From assembly GCA_026417845.1 (NCBI GenBank), contig JAOACM010000079.1:1-6457 (forward strand): a stretch of DNA of 6,457 nucleotides, written 5' to 3'. The stretch comes from Planctomycetota bacterium. Its GTDB lineage: Bacteria; Planctomycetota; SZUA-567; H5-PLA8; CALKMO01. The stretch's first letter is position 1. Each line of letters starts with the position of its first letter. Below, piece by piece: positions 1-5,837 of the stretch. Under the pieces are notes generated by a model. It was given only the letters and a program-made list of their open reading frames with translations. It had not been told where the DNA came from and did not search any database. Made by a program: the position numbers and the translations under genes.

Positions 1-549
1 CTCTACAACCTGGCCCGTTGCCCCTGGCTGGTACTCAACGGCAGGCTGACGGCGAAGGTGGTTAAGGGAGCGGCGGACGACATCGTCAGGATAAGCGCCG
101 GCCCGACTCCGCAGCAGCTCAAGGAGGTGTGGTCCGCGAAGGACGCCGGCGAGTCGGCCGTTGACGTGGATCTCTTCGCCGGCGCCCTCCAGAAAAAGGC
201 GTGGAGCTGCGCGGTAAAGATAGAAATAAAGGCGGCCGATCCGGCCAGGACGGGCGTATCGGATCTCCGCGTGAAGCTGGGATTCATGCATAATTATCCC
301 GCCTCGCCAATGCTCCTGCCGGGAGAAAATAAAATCAGGTTCGAATGCAAGGATGGACTTAAGAATGCCAGGCTCGTCCTTACGTATTCGTGGTTCGACG
401 TGGAGAAGGACGAGGGCCAACCGACTTACAAGACTGAGGCGAGCAGACACGTGCAGGAGATAACCGCATCCCCATTCGAGTACGTTATAAAGACTCCGGG
501 AACGAAGAAATTCCCGAAGATGGAATTCATAAGGCTGGAATGCCGCTGA
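1..549 (+). CDS. C-terminal part of an unrecognised protein (5' end outside window)
   Basis: The frame is open from base 1 and ends with TGA at 547-549, giving 182 residues with no start needed inside the window, so the gene is cut by the left edge. I do not recognise the family. The visible part is rich in alternating hydrophobic/polar stretches (AWSCAVKIEIKA, NKIRFECKDG, ARLVLTYSWFDVE, MEFIRLECR), which suggests a beta-sandwich-like C-terminal domain. There is no membrane segment and no zinc motif. An internal methionine in frame is not a convincing start because the same codon style continues upstream of it. No clear terminator follows; CCGGCG occurs twice just after the stop, but as a direct repeat rather than a hairpin. 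It could be the tail of a secreted or carbohydrate-related enzyme, but nothing visible proves that. The reading frame itself is fairly certain; the function is unknown. Confidence 0.75.
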   Translation, partial: LYNLARCPWLVLNGRLTAKVVKGAADDIVRISAGPTPQQLKEVWSAKDAGESAVDVDLFAGALQKKAWSCAVKIEIKAADPARTGVSDLRVKLGFMHNYPASPMLLPGENKIRFECKDGLKNARLVLTYSWFDVEKDEGQPTYKTEASRHVQEITASPFEYVIKTPGTKKFPKMEFIRLECR

Positions 550-651
550 AATCCGGCGCTTTCCGGCGATCGCACATCAGCGTAAACCGGCAGGACAGGT
601 GCGCGCCGTGGGCTTGGCGATTCGCGGAAGTTTCCGAGACTGCGACGTGCA

Positions 652-698
652 GATCGGGATTCCTGATCGAAAGGAGAAAGGGGACAGATCAATATCTG
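652..698. other. Small palindrome and hairpin in the gap after the first gene
   Basis: Two short symmetrical elements lie here. GATCGGGA (652-659) and TCCTGATC (661-668) form a 17-bp palindrome with one mismatched pair, the shape of a protein-binding site but too tight for an RNA hairpin. CAGAT (685-689) and ATCTG (694-698) form a perfect 5-bp stem around a CAAT loop, directly after the string AAAGGGGACAGAT. That string resembles sequences I associate with REP/Y1-transposase-linked repeats, but this is recollection only. No coding capacity is apparent between 550 and 730. Confidence 0.25.
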
Positions 699-730
699 CC
701 CGGCAGAAAATGTTCCGGCGGACTTCCTGA

Positions 731-868
731 CAGGTAATTGTTTGCCGCGTTCAGGCGGTGGCTGCCATTTGCAGGGGTGCGTCCGAACAGGACAGGAGTG
801 CAACGCTACAAATGGGACCGCTCCGCCCGCTACGCCCCAATATATTGGCACGGCAAACAATTACCCTG
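731..868. mobile_element. MITE-like palindromic element with 15-bp perfect inverted ends
   Basis: GGTAATTGTTTGCCG at 733-747 is perfectly repeated in inverse at 851-865. With a one-base indel the match extends to a terminal CAG on each side (731 and 868). Inside, 754-771 and 809-827 form a second imperfect inverted pair (GGCGGTGGCTGCCATTTG against CAAATGGGACCGCTCCGCC), and 747-750 pairs with 832-835. The whole 138 bp can therefore fold into one long, interrupted hairpin. It contains no ORF of note. Inverted ends, small size and non-coding content are the features of a miniature inverted-repeat transposable element. A REP/BIME-type palindrome or a structured RNA are the alternatives. CTGA stands at 727-730 just outside the left end, and CTGA at 866-869 overlaps the right end, so there is no clean target duplication. 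No second copy is in this window. Confidence 0.5.
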
Positions 869-1037
869 ATCGGGCGGAGATAGGCGCGGATTAGAGTCTG
901 CCCAGAAGACTCCCGTGGCGGGCACCATTCCGCCCGACCTGTCTGGATACCTCCGGCCAAGGCTCTAGGTGCCCATTCAGATGCCTTCCTGCCGGCGAAG
1001 CGGTCAGCCTCGAGCCATAAGCTCCGCGGCAGGGCTT
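869..1037 (+). other. Non-coding GC-rich stretch with possible RNA helices
   Basis: No gene is supported between 869 and 1132. Several perfect complementary pairs lie here: TCGGGCGG (870-877) with CCGCCCGA (930-937), GAGTCT (894-899) with AGACTC (907-912) nested inside the first, GGGCACC (920-926) with GGTGCCC (968-974), and CCTGCCG (988-994) with CGGCAGG (1027-1033). The first and third helices cross, giving a pseudoknot or alternative-fold topology. In a GC-rich stretch of this length one or two such 7-bp pairs are expected by chance, so the case for a real structured RNA or leader is weak. I could not match it to 6S RNA, RNase P RNA, tmRNA, SRP RNA or a known riboswitch. Confidence 0.2.
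938..958 (+). repeat. 21-bp near-repeat, copy 1
   Basis: This 21-bp string, with core GGATACCTCCGGCC, recurs at 1056-1076 with two differences. A 15-bp portion (942-956) recurs at 5631-5645 with one difference. No function can be assigned. Confidence 0.4.
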
Positions 1038-1055
1038 TAAGGCAGGGTCTTGGAG

Positions 1056-1076
1056 CCTGTCCGGAAACCTCCGGCC
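1056..1076 (+). repeat. 21-bp near-repeat, copy 2
   Basis: Its core is GGAAACCTCCGGCC. It differs from 938-958 at its 7th and 11th positions only. It lies 69 bp upstream of the pRiA4b-like gene and is followed by a CCGG-rich palindromic tract. It could be an element remnant or an operator pair for the downstream gene. Confidence 0.4.
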
Positions 1077-1132
1077 GGATCCGGCGGCCCGCTGCGGAAG
1101 CGTTGGTCGCCACGGGGGGGGGAACAAGCTCC

Positions 1133-1142
1133 AAGGGAGGGG
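1133..1142 (+). promoter_or_regulatory. Ribosome binding site of the pRiA4b-like gene
   Basis: AAGGGAGGGG ends three bases before the ATG at 1146, and its GGGAGG core is 5 bases away. This decides the start: the frame is open further upstream to about 1050, but no comparable site precedes earlier codons. A run of nine G residues (1114-1122) lies just upstream. Confidence 0.7.
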
Positions 1143-1145
1143 TCC

Positions 1146-2057
1146 ATGGTCAAGCGCAAGACGAAGAAGAGCATGGGCACGTGCATGCTTTGCGGTTTCA
1201 AATCGGATCGCGACGGCATGATCAGGCATGCTGCTGGATGCGCCGAAGCCCACGGCGCGGCAGGAATGAGAAAGGCGAAACTCTTCGTGCTGGATATCAG
1301 GGACGCCTCCAGTCCTGCCTACTGGATGATCGTAGAGCTCGAAGCGTGCAGAACTCTGAAATTCCTGGACAGGTTCCTCAGAGATGTATGGCTGGAATGC
1401 TGCGGCCACCTGAGCGAATTTCGAATCGGCGCTATATCCTACCGGTGCATGTTGGAGGAGGGGGAGGAATATGACGAAGAGGGAGAGGAGGAAGAAGATG
1501 CGGAAGAACATGCCGACGGAGAGCGGAAGCCCTGCGACGGGAAGATAATCCGGCTGGACGCTTTCAGGAACAGAGACGACAACGATGTGGAGGATGGAAA
1601 CGGGGACGAAGATATGGAGAGTGCCGGGGTGGTCATGGATGTGCAAAGGTTAGGCAGGCGCAAAATGTACAGCGAAAAAAGTATGGATGTGGCGCTTTCG
1701 AAAGCGTTCAAGCCCGGCGTCAGGTGCGAGTACATGTACGATTTCGGAACGCCCACTGAACTCGAGCTGGAAGTCGTGGCGGAATACGAAGGACCTGCGC
1801 TGGCGAAGGGGCTGCGCCTGCTGGCCAGAAACGATCCGCCGGAGGTCAAATGCTCAAAGTGCGAAGCTCCGGCGGTCGAGTTATGCCCGTATTGCGGAGC
1901 AGGAGGCCTGCTGTTGTGTGAGAAGTGCGCCGGGAAGCACGACTGCGGCGAAGATATGCGGCTGCCGATTCTGAATTCGCCGCGTAGCGGCGTCTGCGGG
2001 TACGAGGGACCGAACGAGGAAGCGATCAGGCGCTGGGGAGTTAAATTCGACGGGTGA
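1146..2057 (+). CDS. pRiA4b ORF-3-like protein with N- and C-terminal zinc-binding clusters
   Basis: This is a 303-residue protein of the plasmid pRiA4b ORF-3-like family (IS1096/TnpR-like passenger group), whose biochemical role is not established. Family hallmarks are KLFVLDIRD (45-53), the helix FLDRFLRDVWLECCGHLSEF (73-92, with preceding residues), the strand YMYDFGTPTELELEVV (196-211) and the C-terminal MRLPILNSPRSGVCGY (271-286). An N-terminal C13-x2-C16-x11-H28-x3-C32 pattern looks like a C2HC zinc finger. The C-terminal part has C236-x2-C239, C247-x2-C250, C258-x2-C261 and H265-x-C267, enough ligands for two zinc ions. The middle (103-125) is a very acidic Glu/Asp tract, with a second acidic patch near 144-158, probably an insertion or linker. 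No signal peptide or membrane segment is present, so it is likely cytoplasmic. It stands alone on this strand, 211 bp before the methyltransferase. A regulatory or nucleic-acid-binding role is inference. Family assignment is fairly firm; function is unknown. Confidence 0.8.
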   Translation: MVKRKTKKSMGTCMLCGFKSDRDGMIRHAAGCAEAHGAAGMRKAKLFVLDIRDASSPAYWMIVELEACRTLKFLDRFLRDVWLECCGHLSEFRIGAISYRCMLEEGEEYDEEGEEEEDAEEHADGERKPCDGKIIRLDAFRNRDDNDVEDGNGDEDMESAGVVMDVQRLGRRKMYSEKSMDVALSKAFKPGVRCEYMYDFGTPTELELEVVAEYEGPALAKGLRLLARNDPPEVKCSKCEAPAVELCPYCGAGGLLLCEKCAGKHDCGEDMRLPILNSPRSGVCGYEGPNEEAIRRWGVKFDG

Positions 2058-2093
2058 TTGGCGGTCGCTCATGACGACGCGCCGCCGGCCGCG

Positions 2094-2110
2094 GGTCGCC
2101 TGCCGCGACC
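2094..2110. other. Hairpin after the pRiA4b-like gene
   Basis: GGTCGC (2094-2099) and GCGACC (2105-2110) form a 6-bp stem about 37 bases past the stop codon. No T-run follows, so it is not a standard intrinsic terminator. The rest of the 2058-2268 gap is GC-rich, including a run of eight G residues at 2147-2154, and shows no gene or clear promoter. Confidence 0.3.
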
Positions 2111-2268
2111 GGGGGCATTCTCCCGTCGCGGGCGGAACGGGGGCGCGGGGGGGGCGGAGGAGCCGGCCCGCCGGGCGGACCGGAAAAAGTATCCTGACGG
2201 CTGTGGCATGACGAACGGATTGCTGCCGCGCGGCGGCGTCCGATGGACCGCCGTGCACCGGGGGAAAA

Positions 2269-3081
2269 ATGCTTTCGATATCGAGCCCGCAGAACCCGAA
2301 GATCAAGGAGCTGGTCGAACTGCGGAAGGACGGCAACCTGCGGCGCGCGAAGGGCTGTTTTCTGGTGGAGGGGCGGAAGGCGGTTGAGGCGGCTATGGAA
2401 GCCGCCGGCGGCGAGGCGGTGGTGGAACTGATCGTTTCGCCGAACCTTCTGGGGGAGGATGCCGCGGCGCGTTATGAGGAGTGGGCGCGCGAGCGGGGCC
2501 GGCCGGTCCTGCGGGTCTCGAAGGACTGCTTCAGGAAAATAGCCGACGTGCGCGAGCCGCAGGGCGTGGCGGCTGTCGCGCGCATACGCCGGACGCCTCT
2601 TGGCGGAATCCTCGGCGCCCCCGGCGCTATCTCGGTCGTCGCATGCGGCATCCAGGATCCTGGGAACCTCGGTACGCTGCTCCGCTCGGCCTATGCCGCC
2701 GGCGCCTCCGGCCTGATAGCGCTTGAGGGATGCGCCGACCTGTACAACGCCAAGGTCGTCCGCTCGACCGCCGCCTCCCTCCTGTTCCTGCCTTCCGCGA
2801 CGGCGCGGGCGGAAGAATTCCTGGCGGAGGCTCGGGCGCGCGGGATCAGGATCGCCGGCGCCTCGTCCGCCGGCGGCGAGCGGTTCGACCGGTTCGATTA
2901 TTCCCCGCCGCTGGCGCTGTGCATAGGCTCCGAAGGGTCCGGCCTGCCGCCGGAGATCGCGACGGCATGTTCCGCCCTGGTCACGATCCCGATGCGCGAG
3001 GGCGCCGAGAGCCTCAACGCCGCCGTCGCCGGCTCCATCATCCTGTTCCAGGCGATGCTCGCCCGCTGGCCATGCTCTTGA
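2269..3081 (+). CDS. SpoU/TrmH-family RNA 2'-O-ribose methyltransferase
   Basis: This 270-residue protein of the SPOUT superfamily transfers a methyl group from S-adenosylmethionine to a ribose 2'-OH of rRNA or tRNA. All three SpoU motifs are visible. Motif 1 is IQDPGNLGTLLRSAYAAGA (128-146), with the conserved Asn133 and Arg139. Motif 2 is LCIGSEGSGLP (217-227). Motif 3 is IPMREGAESLNAAVAGSI (240-257), forming the trefoil-knot cofactor site. The N-terminal part (1-105) matches the SpoU substrate-binding domain, with FLVEGRKAVEAA (31-42) and FRKIADVREPQGVAAV (88-103). Length is normal for the RlmB/TsnR-like 23S rRNA methyltransferases, and the family cannot be narrowed to one target nucleotide from sequence alone. 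The ATG at 2269 is preceded by GGGG four bases upstream and begins the usual family N-terminus (ISSPQNPKIKELVEL). No partner gene adjoins it. Motif 3 reads SLNAAVA where SLNVSVA is more common, a conservative change. Confidence 0.92.
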   Translation: MLSISSPQNPKIKELVELRKDGNLRRAKGCFLVEGRKAVEAAMEAAGGEAVVELIVSPNLLGEDAAARYEEWARERGRPVLRVSKDCFRKIADVREPQGVAAVARIRRTPLGGILGAPGAISVVACGIQDPGNLGTLLRSAYAAGASGLIALEGCADLYNAKVVRSTAASLLFLPSATARAEEFLAEARARGIRIAGASSAGGERFDRFDYSPPLALCIGSEGSGLPPEIATACSALVTIPMREGAESLNAAVAGSIILFQAMLARWPCS

Positions 3082-3396
3082 CTACCGGATTGCGGCATCG
3101 TCCGCCCCGACCGGCCCCGATCCAGTTGCGCCGTCGGTCCGCAGGGGTGGTTGTCAGAGAGGACGCGACGGACGGTTGCAGGCAGGGCGCTGGCAAGCTT
3201 GCTTGCGGCGCTCTCCGAAAGCCGCCTGGGGTAAAAATCGCGAAAAACGCCATCCGGCGGATGTGGGTTCTCTTTGAAAAGCTGGGGTAAGACTCCTCGC
3301 CGTCCGCGTAAATCTCCCTCTCATCCCATAACATCGCAACCGGCTTGCTAGCCCAATCTGCCCCCTTGGCGTTCGGCCTGGTCGCCGTGACGGCAT
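3082..3396. other. Intergenic region between converging transcription units
   Basis: These 315 bases between the methyltransferase stop and the minus-strand terminator hold no supported gene. Open frames here on both strands have no ribosome binding site and low-complexity Arg/Pro-rich products. Two hairpins are visible. One is GCGC (3187-3190) plus GCAAG (3193-3197), pairing with CTTGC (3202-3206) and GCGC (3208-3211) around a CTTG loop. The other is CATCC (3251-3255) with GGATG (3259-3263), followed by GGGTTCTCTTT. The second is a weak candidate terminator for the methyltransferase on the plus strand, with a short stem and interrupted T-run. Confidence 0.35.
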
Positions 3397-3430
3397 AAAA
3401 AACGGGGACCCTCGTACAGAGGGCCCCCGT
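3397..3430 (-). terminator. Intrinsic (Rho-independent) terminator of the lipoprotein gene
   Basis: Read on the minus strand, ACGGGGGCCCTC pairs with GAGGGTCCCCGT around the 5-base loop TGTAC, and the message then runs into TTTTTT. The stem is 12 bp with one G-U wobble, which pairs only on the minus strand, and only the minus strand has the U-tract. It lies about 50 bases past the stop codon at 3482, so it ends the kinase/lipoprotein direction of transcription. Confidence 0.92.
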
Positions 3431-3481
3431 CCCGCTCCGGATCGGCGGCGGAGGGCGGGCCGCCGGCCGGCGAACGTCTCG

Positions 3482-4216
3482 CTACTTCCTGCTGCTGACC
3501 TTCACGTCCTCTTTTACGACCTTTACGTCCTTCGGCATTATCACGATCTCGACGCGGCGATTCTTCGCCTTGTTCGCGGCGGTGGTGTTCGGCGCCACGG
3601 GCTGATGCTCGCCATAGCCCGACACGTACATCCGCCCGGCATCGAGGCCGCTCTTGACCAGATGATCATAGACAGCCCTGGCCCTGGCCAGCGACAGGTC
3701 CATGTTGTCCCGCCACTTGCTCTGCTTTATCGGATCGCTGTCCGTGTGCCCTTCAACGCGGACCACGTTCGCCGGGTACTTGTCCTTCAGGACCTTCGAT
3801 ACGGCGGCCAGGACTCTGTGCGAGGAATCGCGCAGCTTCGCCTCGCCGCTTTCGAACAGCACCCTGTCGGCGACGGTGATCTTTATGAAGCCCTCCTTCG
3901 TCAGGCCGACCTGCATACCGTCTTCGGAGACTTCCTTCGACGAGACCGGTCTGGCGGCCTCGGAGGTCTTCTGCTGCGACTGGGCGAGCTGTCTGTTGAG
4001 CTTGTCTATCAGCTCCTGCATCTCCTGTTCCTTCCGCGCGAGCGCGGCGATGGTCTCGTCGCGCTCCTTGATGTCCTCGTTCAGCTCGGTTACGGTTCCC
4101 TTGAGCTTGCCGATGCTGTTGTCCTTTTCGGCCAGGGCCCTGCCTGTCCTGTCCGCGCAGCCCGCGGCCAGCGCCGCGAGCGCTGCGCACGCCATCAATC
4201 GTCCGAAGCTACCCAT
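3482..4216 (-). CDS. OmpA/Pal-family peptidoglycan-binding lipoprotein
   Basis: This 244-residue envelope protein likely anchors the outer membrane to the cell wall non-covalently. Residues 1-19 are a signal peptide ending in LAAG followed by Cys20, a lipobox for lipidation by signal peptidase II. Residues about 28-85 are strongly heptad-like and charged (KDNSIGKLKGTVTELNEDI and onward), a predicted coiled coil. The OmpA-like C-terminal domain spans about 110-226. It contains VLFESGEAKL (119-128), VEGHTDSDPI (154-163, with Asp159) and LSLARARAVYDHL (174-186, with Arg178). These Asp and Arg residues are the diaminopimelate-binding pair in the family. SGYGEHQPV and NRRVEIVI complete the fold. 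The tail has a short duplicated DVKV. A GGGAGGG site 7 bases before the ATG supports the start. It lies 190 bp downstream of the kinase on the same strand and may be co-transcribed. No tol genes adjoin it, so a Pal role in a Tol system is unproven. Confidence 0.92.
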   Translation of the reverse strand: MGSFGRLMACAALAALAAGCADRTGRALAEKDNSIGKLKGTVTELNEDIKERDETIAALARKEQEMQELIDKLNRQLAQSQQKTSEAARPVSSKEVSEDGMQVGLTKEGFIKITVADRVLFESGEAKLRDSSHRVLAAVSKVLKDKYPANVVRVEGHTDSDPIKQSKWRDNMDLSLARARAVYDHLVKSGLDAGRMYVSGYGEHQPVAPNTTAANKAKNRRVEIVIMPKDVKVVKEDVKVSSRK

Positions 4217-4238
4217 CTTTCCACCCTCCCGTTTCTCC

Positions 4239-4258
4239 GGCCGGTCGGATAGCCGGCC
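4239..4258 (-). other. Hairpin in the leader of the lipoprotein gene
   Basis: GGCCGG (4239-4244) and CCGGCC (4253-4258) form a 6-bp stem with an 8-base loop, 8 bases upstream of the GGGAGGG ribosome binding site on the minus strand. It could mark a 5' leader. The remaining 4260-4406 gap contains the 10-bp palindrome GGGCCGGCCC (4281-4290). It has no intrinsic terminator that would separate the kinase from the lipoprotein gene, and no convincing promoter. Confidence 0.3.
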
Positions 4259-4406
4259 CGCACCAACTCTTACGCCCTCCGGGCCGGCCCATCGCCGCCC
4301 GCGTTTTTATCTCCGTTCACTGCGCCGGTCTTCCTCCGGTCCCGGCCCCGTCTGTCCGGCCGCGCGGTCCGCGCCGGGTTCCCGCCGCGTCCTTTTCTCC
4401 CGCCGC

Positions 4407-5339
4407 TCAGACCTCTCTTATCTCCACCCGCCTCATCGCCGCGCGAGAGGCCGGAAGGCTTACCGATCCGGGGTCGGTCGTCTCCACCTTGGCGGCGGCC
4501 AGCGCCAGGGCGCTCGCGAACGTCTCTTCCGGTGGAAGACCTCCGGCCAGACCGATCAGCATGCCGGCCGTAAAGGCGTCGCCCGCCCCGACTGTGGACG
4601 CCACACGGCGCGCCTTGCAGCGTCCGATCCGCTTGCGGCCTTCGGCCCACAGTCCCGCGCCGTCAGCCCCGGCCGTAACGACGGCCATCGTCGCGCGAGG
4701 TCCGATCGCTGCCAGTCTTTCGGCCGCCTCCGACGGGTCCCCGGTGCGTATCCGTCCGTCCCCCACGGCTTCTGCGGCCTCGTCCCTGTTACCCTTCAGA
4801 ACCGTCGCGCCGGCCCTAGCTGCCGCCCGCAACGTCCGCGCCCCGCCGTCGGCCAGAACGTGCGCGCCGCGGCGGATGCAGCCAGCACAGATTGCCTCCA
4901 AGTCTCCCATTCGCATCCCGACGGGCAGCGATCCGCAAACTGCCACCCAGTCGCCTCGACCGGCCGCCGAGCTTATCTTGCGTCCAACCTCCACCACCTC
5001 GCGAACCGTTACGGGCGAGGCCCTTCCTTTAAGGTGCAGATCGCCTCCTTCCCGGAAGACGACCGTCGTGTTGATCCTCGTTCCCGCCCGGATCGGGACC
5101 AGCGCCGGCCTGGCTCCGCTCCGCGAAAGCTCCCGTTCGAACCACTCTTTCTCGCCGCGCCCCACGAAGCCGGTCGCAACCGCCCTTATGCCTGCCGCTC
5201 CGAGGATCCTGGCGACATTTATCCCCTTGCCGGCGACCGCCCGGACGCGCCTTTCAATCTCCTTTACGGCGCCCGACCCGGCGGCCTCGATGATCTCGTC
5301 CACCGATGGACAGAAGGTGATCGTTACGATCGCCGCCGT
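4407..5339 (-). CDS. PfkB-family sugar-phosphate kinase (1-phosphofructokinase / tagatose-6-phosphate kinase group)
   Basis: This ribokinase-fold kinase should phosphorylate a phosphosugar (fructose 1-phosphate, fructose 6-phosphate or tagatose 6-phosphate) with ATP. With the start at 5339 it has 310 residues, the usual length for this group. Visible motifs are IVTITFCPSVDEIIEA (4-19, first strand and substrate Asp14), AGKGINVARIL (36-46), CGSLPVG (135-141), VLKGNRDEA (180-188), VVTAGADGAGLW (220-231) and STVGAGDAFTAGM (248-260). In the last of these Asp254 is the catalytic base and GAG forms the anion hole. The AGKG replaces the common GGKG. The start is unusual: the only standard start near the beginning is GTG at 5303, which would delete the first strand and Asp14. 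In frame upstream, ACG (5339-5337) sits 8 bases after GGAGGGG, where an ATG would be expected; the frame closes at TAG (5378-5376). No PTS genes are in the window, so the exact substrate is open. Confidence 0.85.
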   Translation of the reverse strand, partial: TAAIVTITFCPSVDEIIEAAGSGAVKEIERRVRAVAGKGINVARILGAAGIRAVATGFVGRGEKEWFERELSRSGARPALVPIRAGTRINTTVVFREGGDLHLKGRASPVTVREVVEVGRKISSAAGRGDWVAVCGSLPVGMRMGDLEAICAGCIRRGAHVLADGGARTLRAAARAGATVLKGNRDEAAEAVGDGRIRTGDPSEAAERLAAIGPRATMAVVTAGADGAGLWAEGRKRIGRCKARRVASTVGAGDAFTAGMLIGLAGGLPPEETFASALALAAAKVETTDPGSVSLPASRAAMRRVEIREV

Positions 5340-5347
5340 GGTGTGTT

Positions 5348-5354
5348 CCCCTCC
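5348..5354 (-). promoter_or_regulatory. Ribosome binding site of the PfkB-family kinase
   Basis: On the minus strand GGAGGGG (5354-5348) is followed by an 8-base spacer and then ACG at 5339. It is 44 bases from the GTG at 5303, too far to serve it, so the site argues for translation beginning at or near 5339. Confidence 0.6.
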
Positions 5355-5386
5355 GAGCTTCGCCCCTCCCCGGGGCTATTCGTCGC

Positions 5387-5427
5387 CCGCGACCGCAAGG
5401 CAGCATGGCTGAAACTCCCGGTCGCGG
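5387..5427 (-). other. Stem-loop upstream of the kinase ribosome binding site
   Basis: CCGCGACC (5387-5394) and GGTCGCGG (5420-5427) form a perfect 8-bp stem enclosing 25 bases, about 32 bases upstream of the GGAGGGG site of the minus-strand kinase. It could be part of a regulated 5' leader, but there is no U-tract on either side and no known element is recognised. Confidence 0.35.
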
Positions 5428-5803
5428 CTTTTAATGGTATCGGCAAAAAGGCTGCACCGATTGAGCCGAATTCCCCACTTTTTTCCCAAAAAGCAGACAG
5501 CTTCCACCGGATGAGGCCATCTCCCCCGCCACAGCAATAACTCTTTACGAACCAGGAGATCACGGGACGGGGAGGCCGTTCTCCCGGGCGTAAGGCATTT
5601 CACAACAATGGGTTGCGCGCTTATATTCCATCTGGAAACCTCCGGTGCGCGGCTTGTACGCTCAGCCAGTCCCGCTGCCCGGCAGGAAGTTTTTGGATAG
5701 GCTCTTAATTCTCTTAGCGGTGGCAGGGCCACCTTCCTGTGGACCGGACGACGGGAGGAGGTTGGGATTCAGAGATTGAGCGGGAGGTACTTGGCGGATT
5801 CGC
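5428..5803. other. Non-coding divergent intergenic stretch
   Basis: No gene is supported here. Open frames on the minus strand across 5662-5803 are continuations of a false ORF that begins in the adapter at the right end. AT-richer tracts at 5430-5500 could hold the kinase promoter, but I see no pair of boxes I would defend. The stretch includes the third copy of the short repeat (5631-5645), the 11-bp palindrome CTGCCCGGCAG (5675-5685, also present at 696-706), and CTTCCTGCCGG in inverse (5679-5689, also at 985-995). It may therefore contain remnants related to the 550-1080 gap. Confidence 0.3.
5631..5645 (+). repeat. Third, shorter copy of the near-repeat
   Basis: TCTGGAAACCTCCGG matches 942-956 at 14 of 15 positions and 1061-1074 closely. 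It is about 4.6 kb from the other copies and also lies upstream of a plus-strand gene, though 280 bp away. Confidence 0.3.
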
Positions 5804-5832
5804 TTGGAGAGTAATCCTGGCTGGACTAGAAT
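5804..5832 (+). promoter_or_regulatory. Candidate sigma70 promoter for glyQS
   Basis: TAGAAT (5827-5832) matches five of six bases of the -10 consensus. TTGGAG (5804-5809) is a weak -35, matching TTG, at the ideal 17-base spacing. Transcription would begin near 5838-5840, exactly at the foot of the hairpin at 5838-5875, leaving a leader of about 87 bases. The weak -35 keeps confidence moderate. Confidence 0.4.
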
Positions 5833-5837
5833 AAGCA

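Noticed and set aside
869..1050. 6S RNA, RNase P RNA, tmRNA or SRP RNA
   Set aside because: None of the conserved core sequences of these RNAs is present.
891..1646. 251-residue minus-strand ORF
   Set aside because: It overlaps the pRiA4b-like gene antisense and has a low-complexity composition with no recognisable domain.
3038..3334. 98-residue minus-strand ORF between the methyltransferase and the terminator
   Set aside because: It overlaps the end of the methyltransferase, has no convincing ribosome binding site and no family match I can see.
4407..5303. Kinase starting at GTG 5303
   Set aside because: It removes the conserved first strand and substrate Asp and has no ribosome binding site in range, although it is the first standard start codon in the frame.
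3702..5540. 612-residue plus-strand ORF
   Set aside because: It is the antisense shadow of the lipoprotein and kinase genes, both of which have full family motifs on the minus strand. GC-rich codon bias keeps the opposite frame open.
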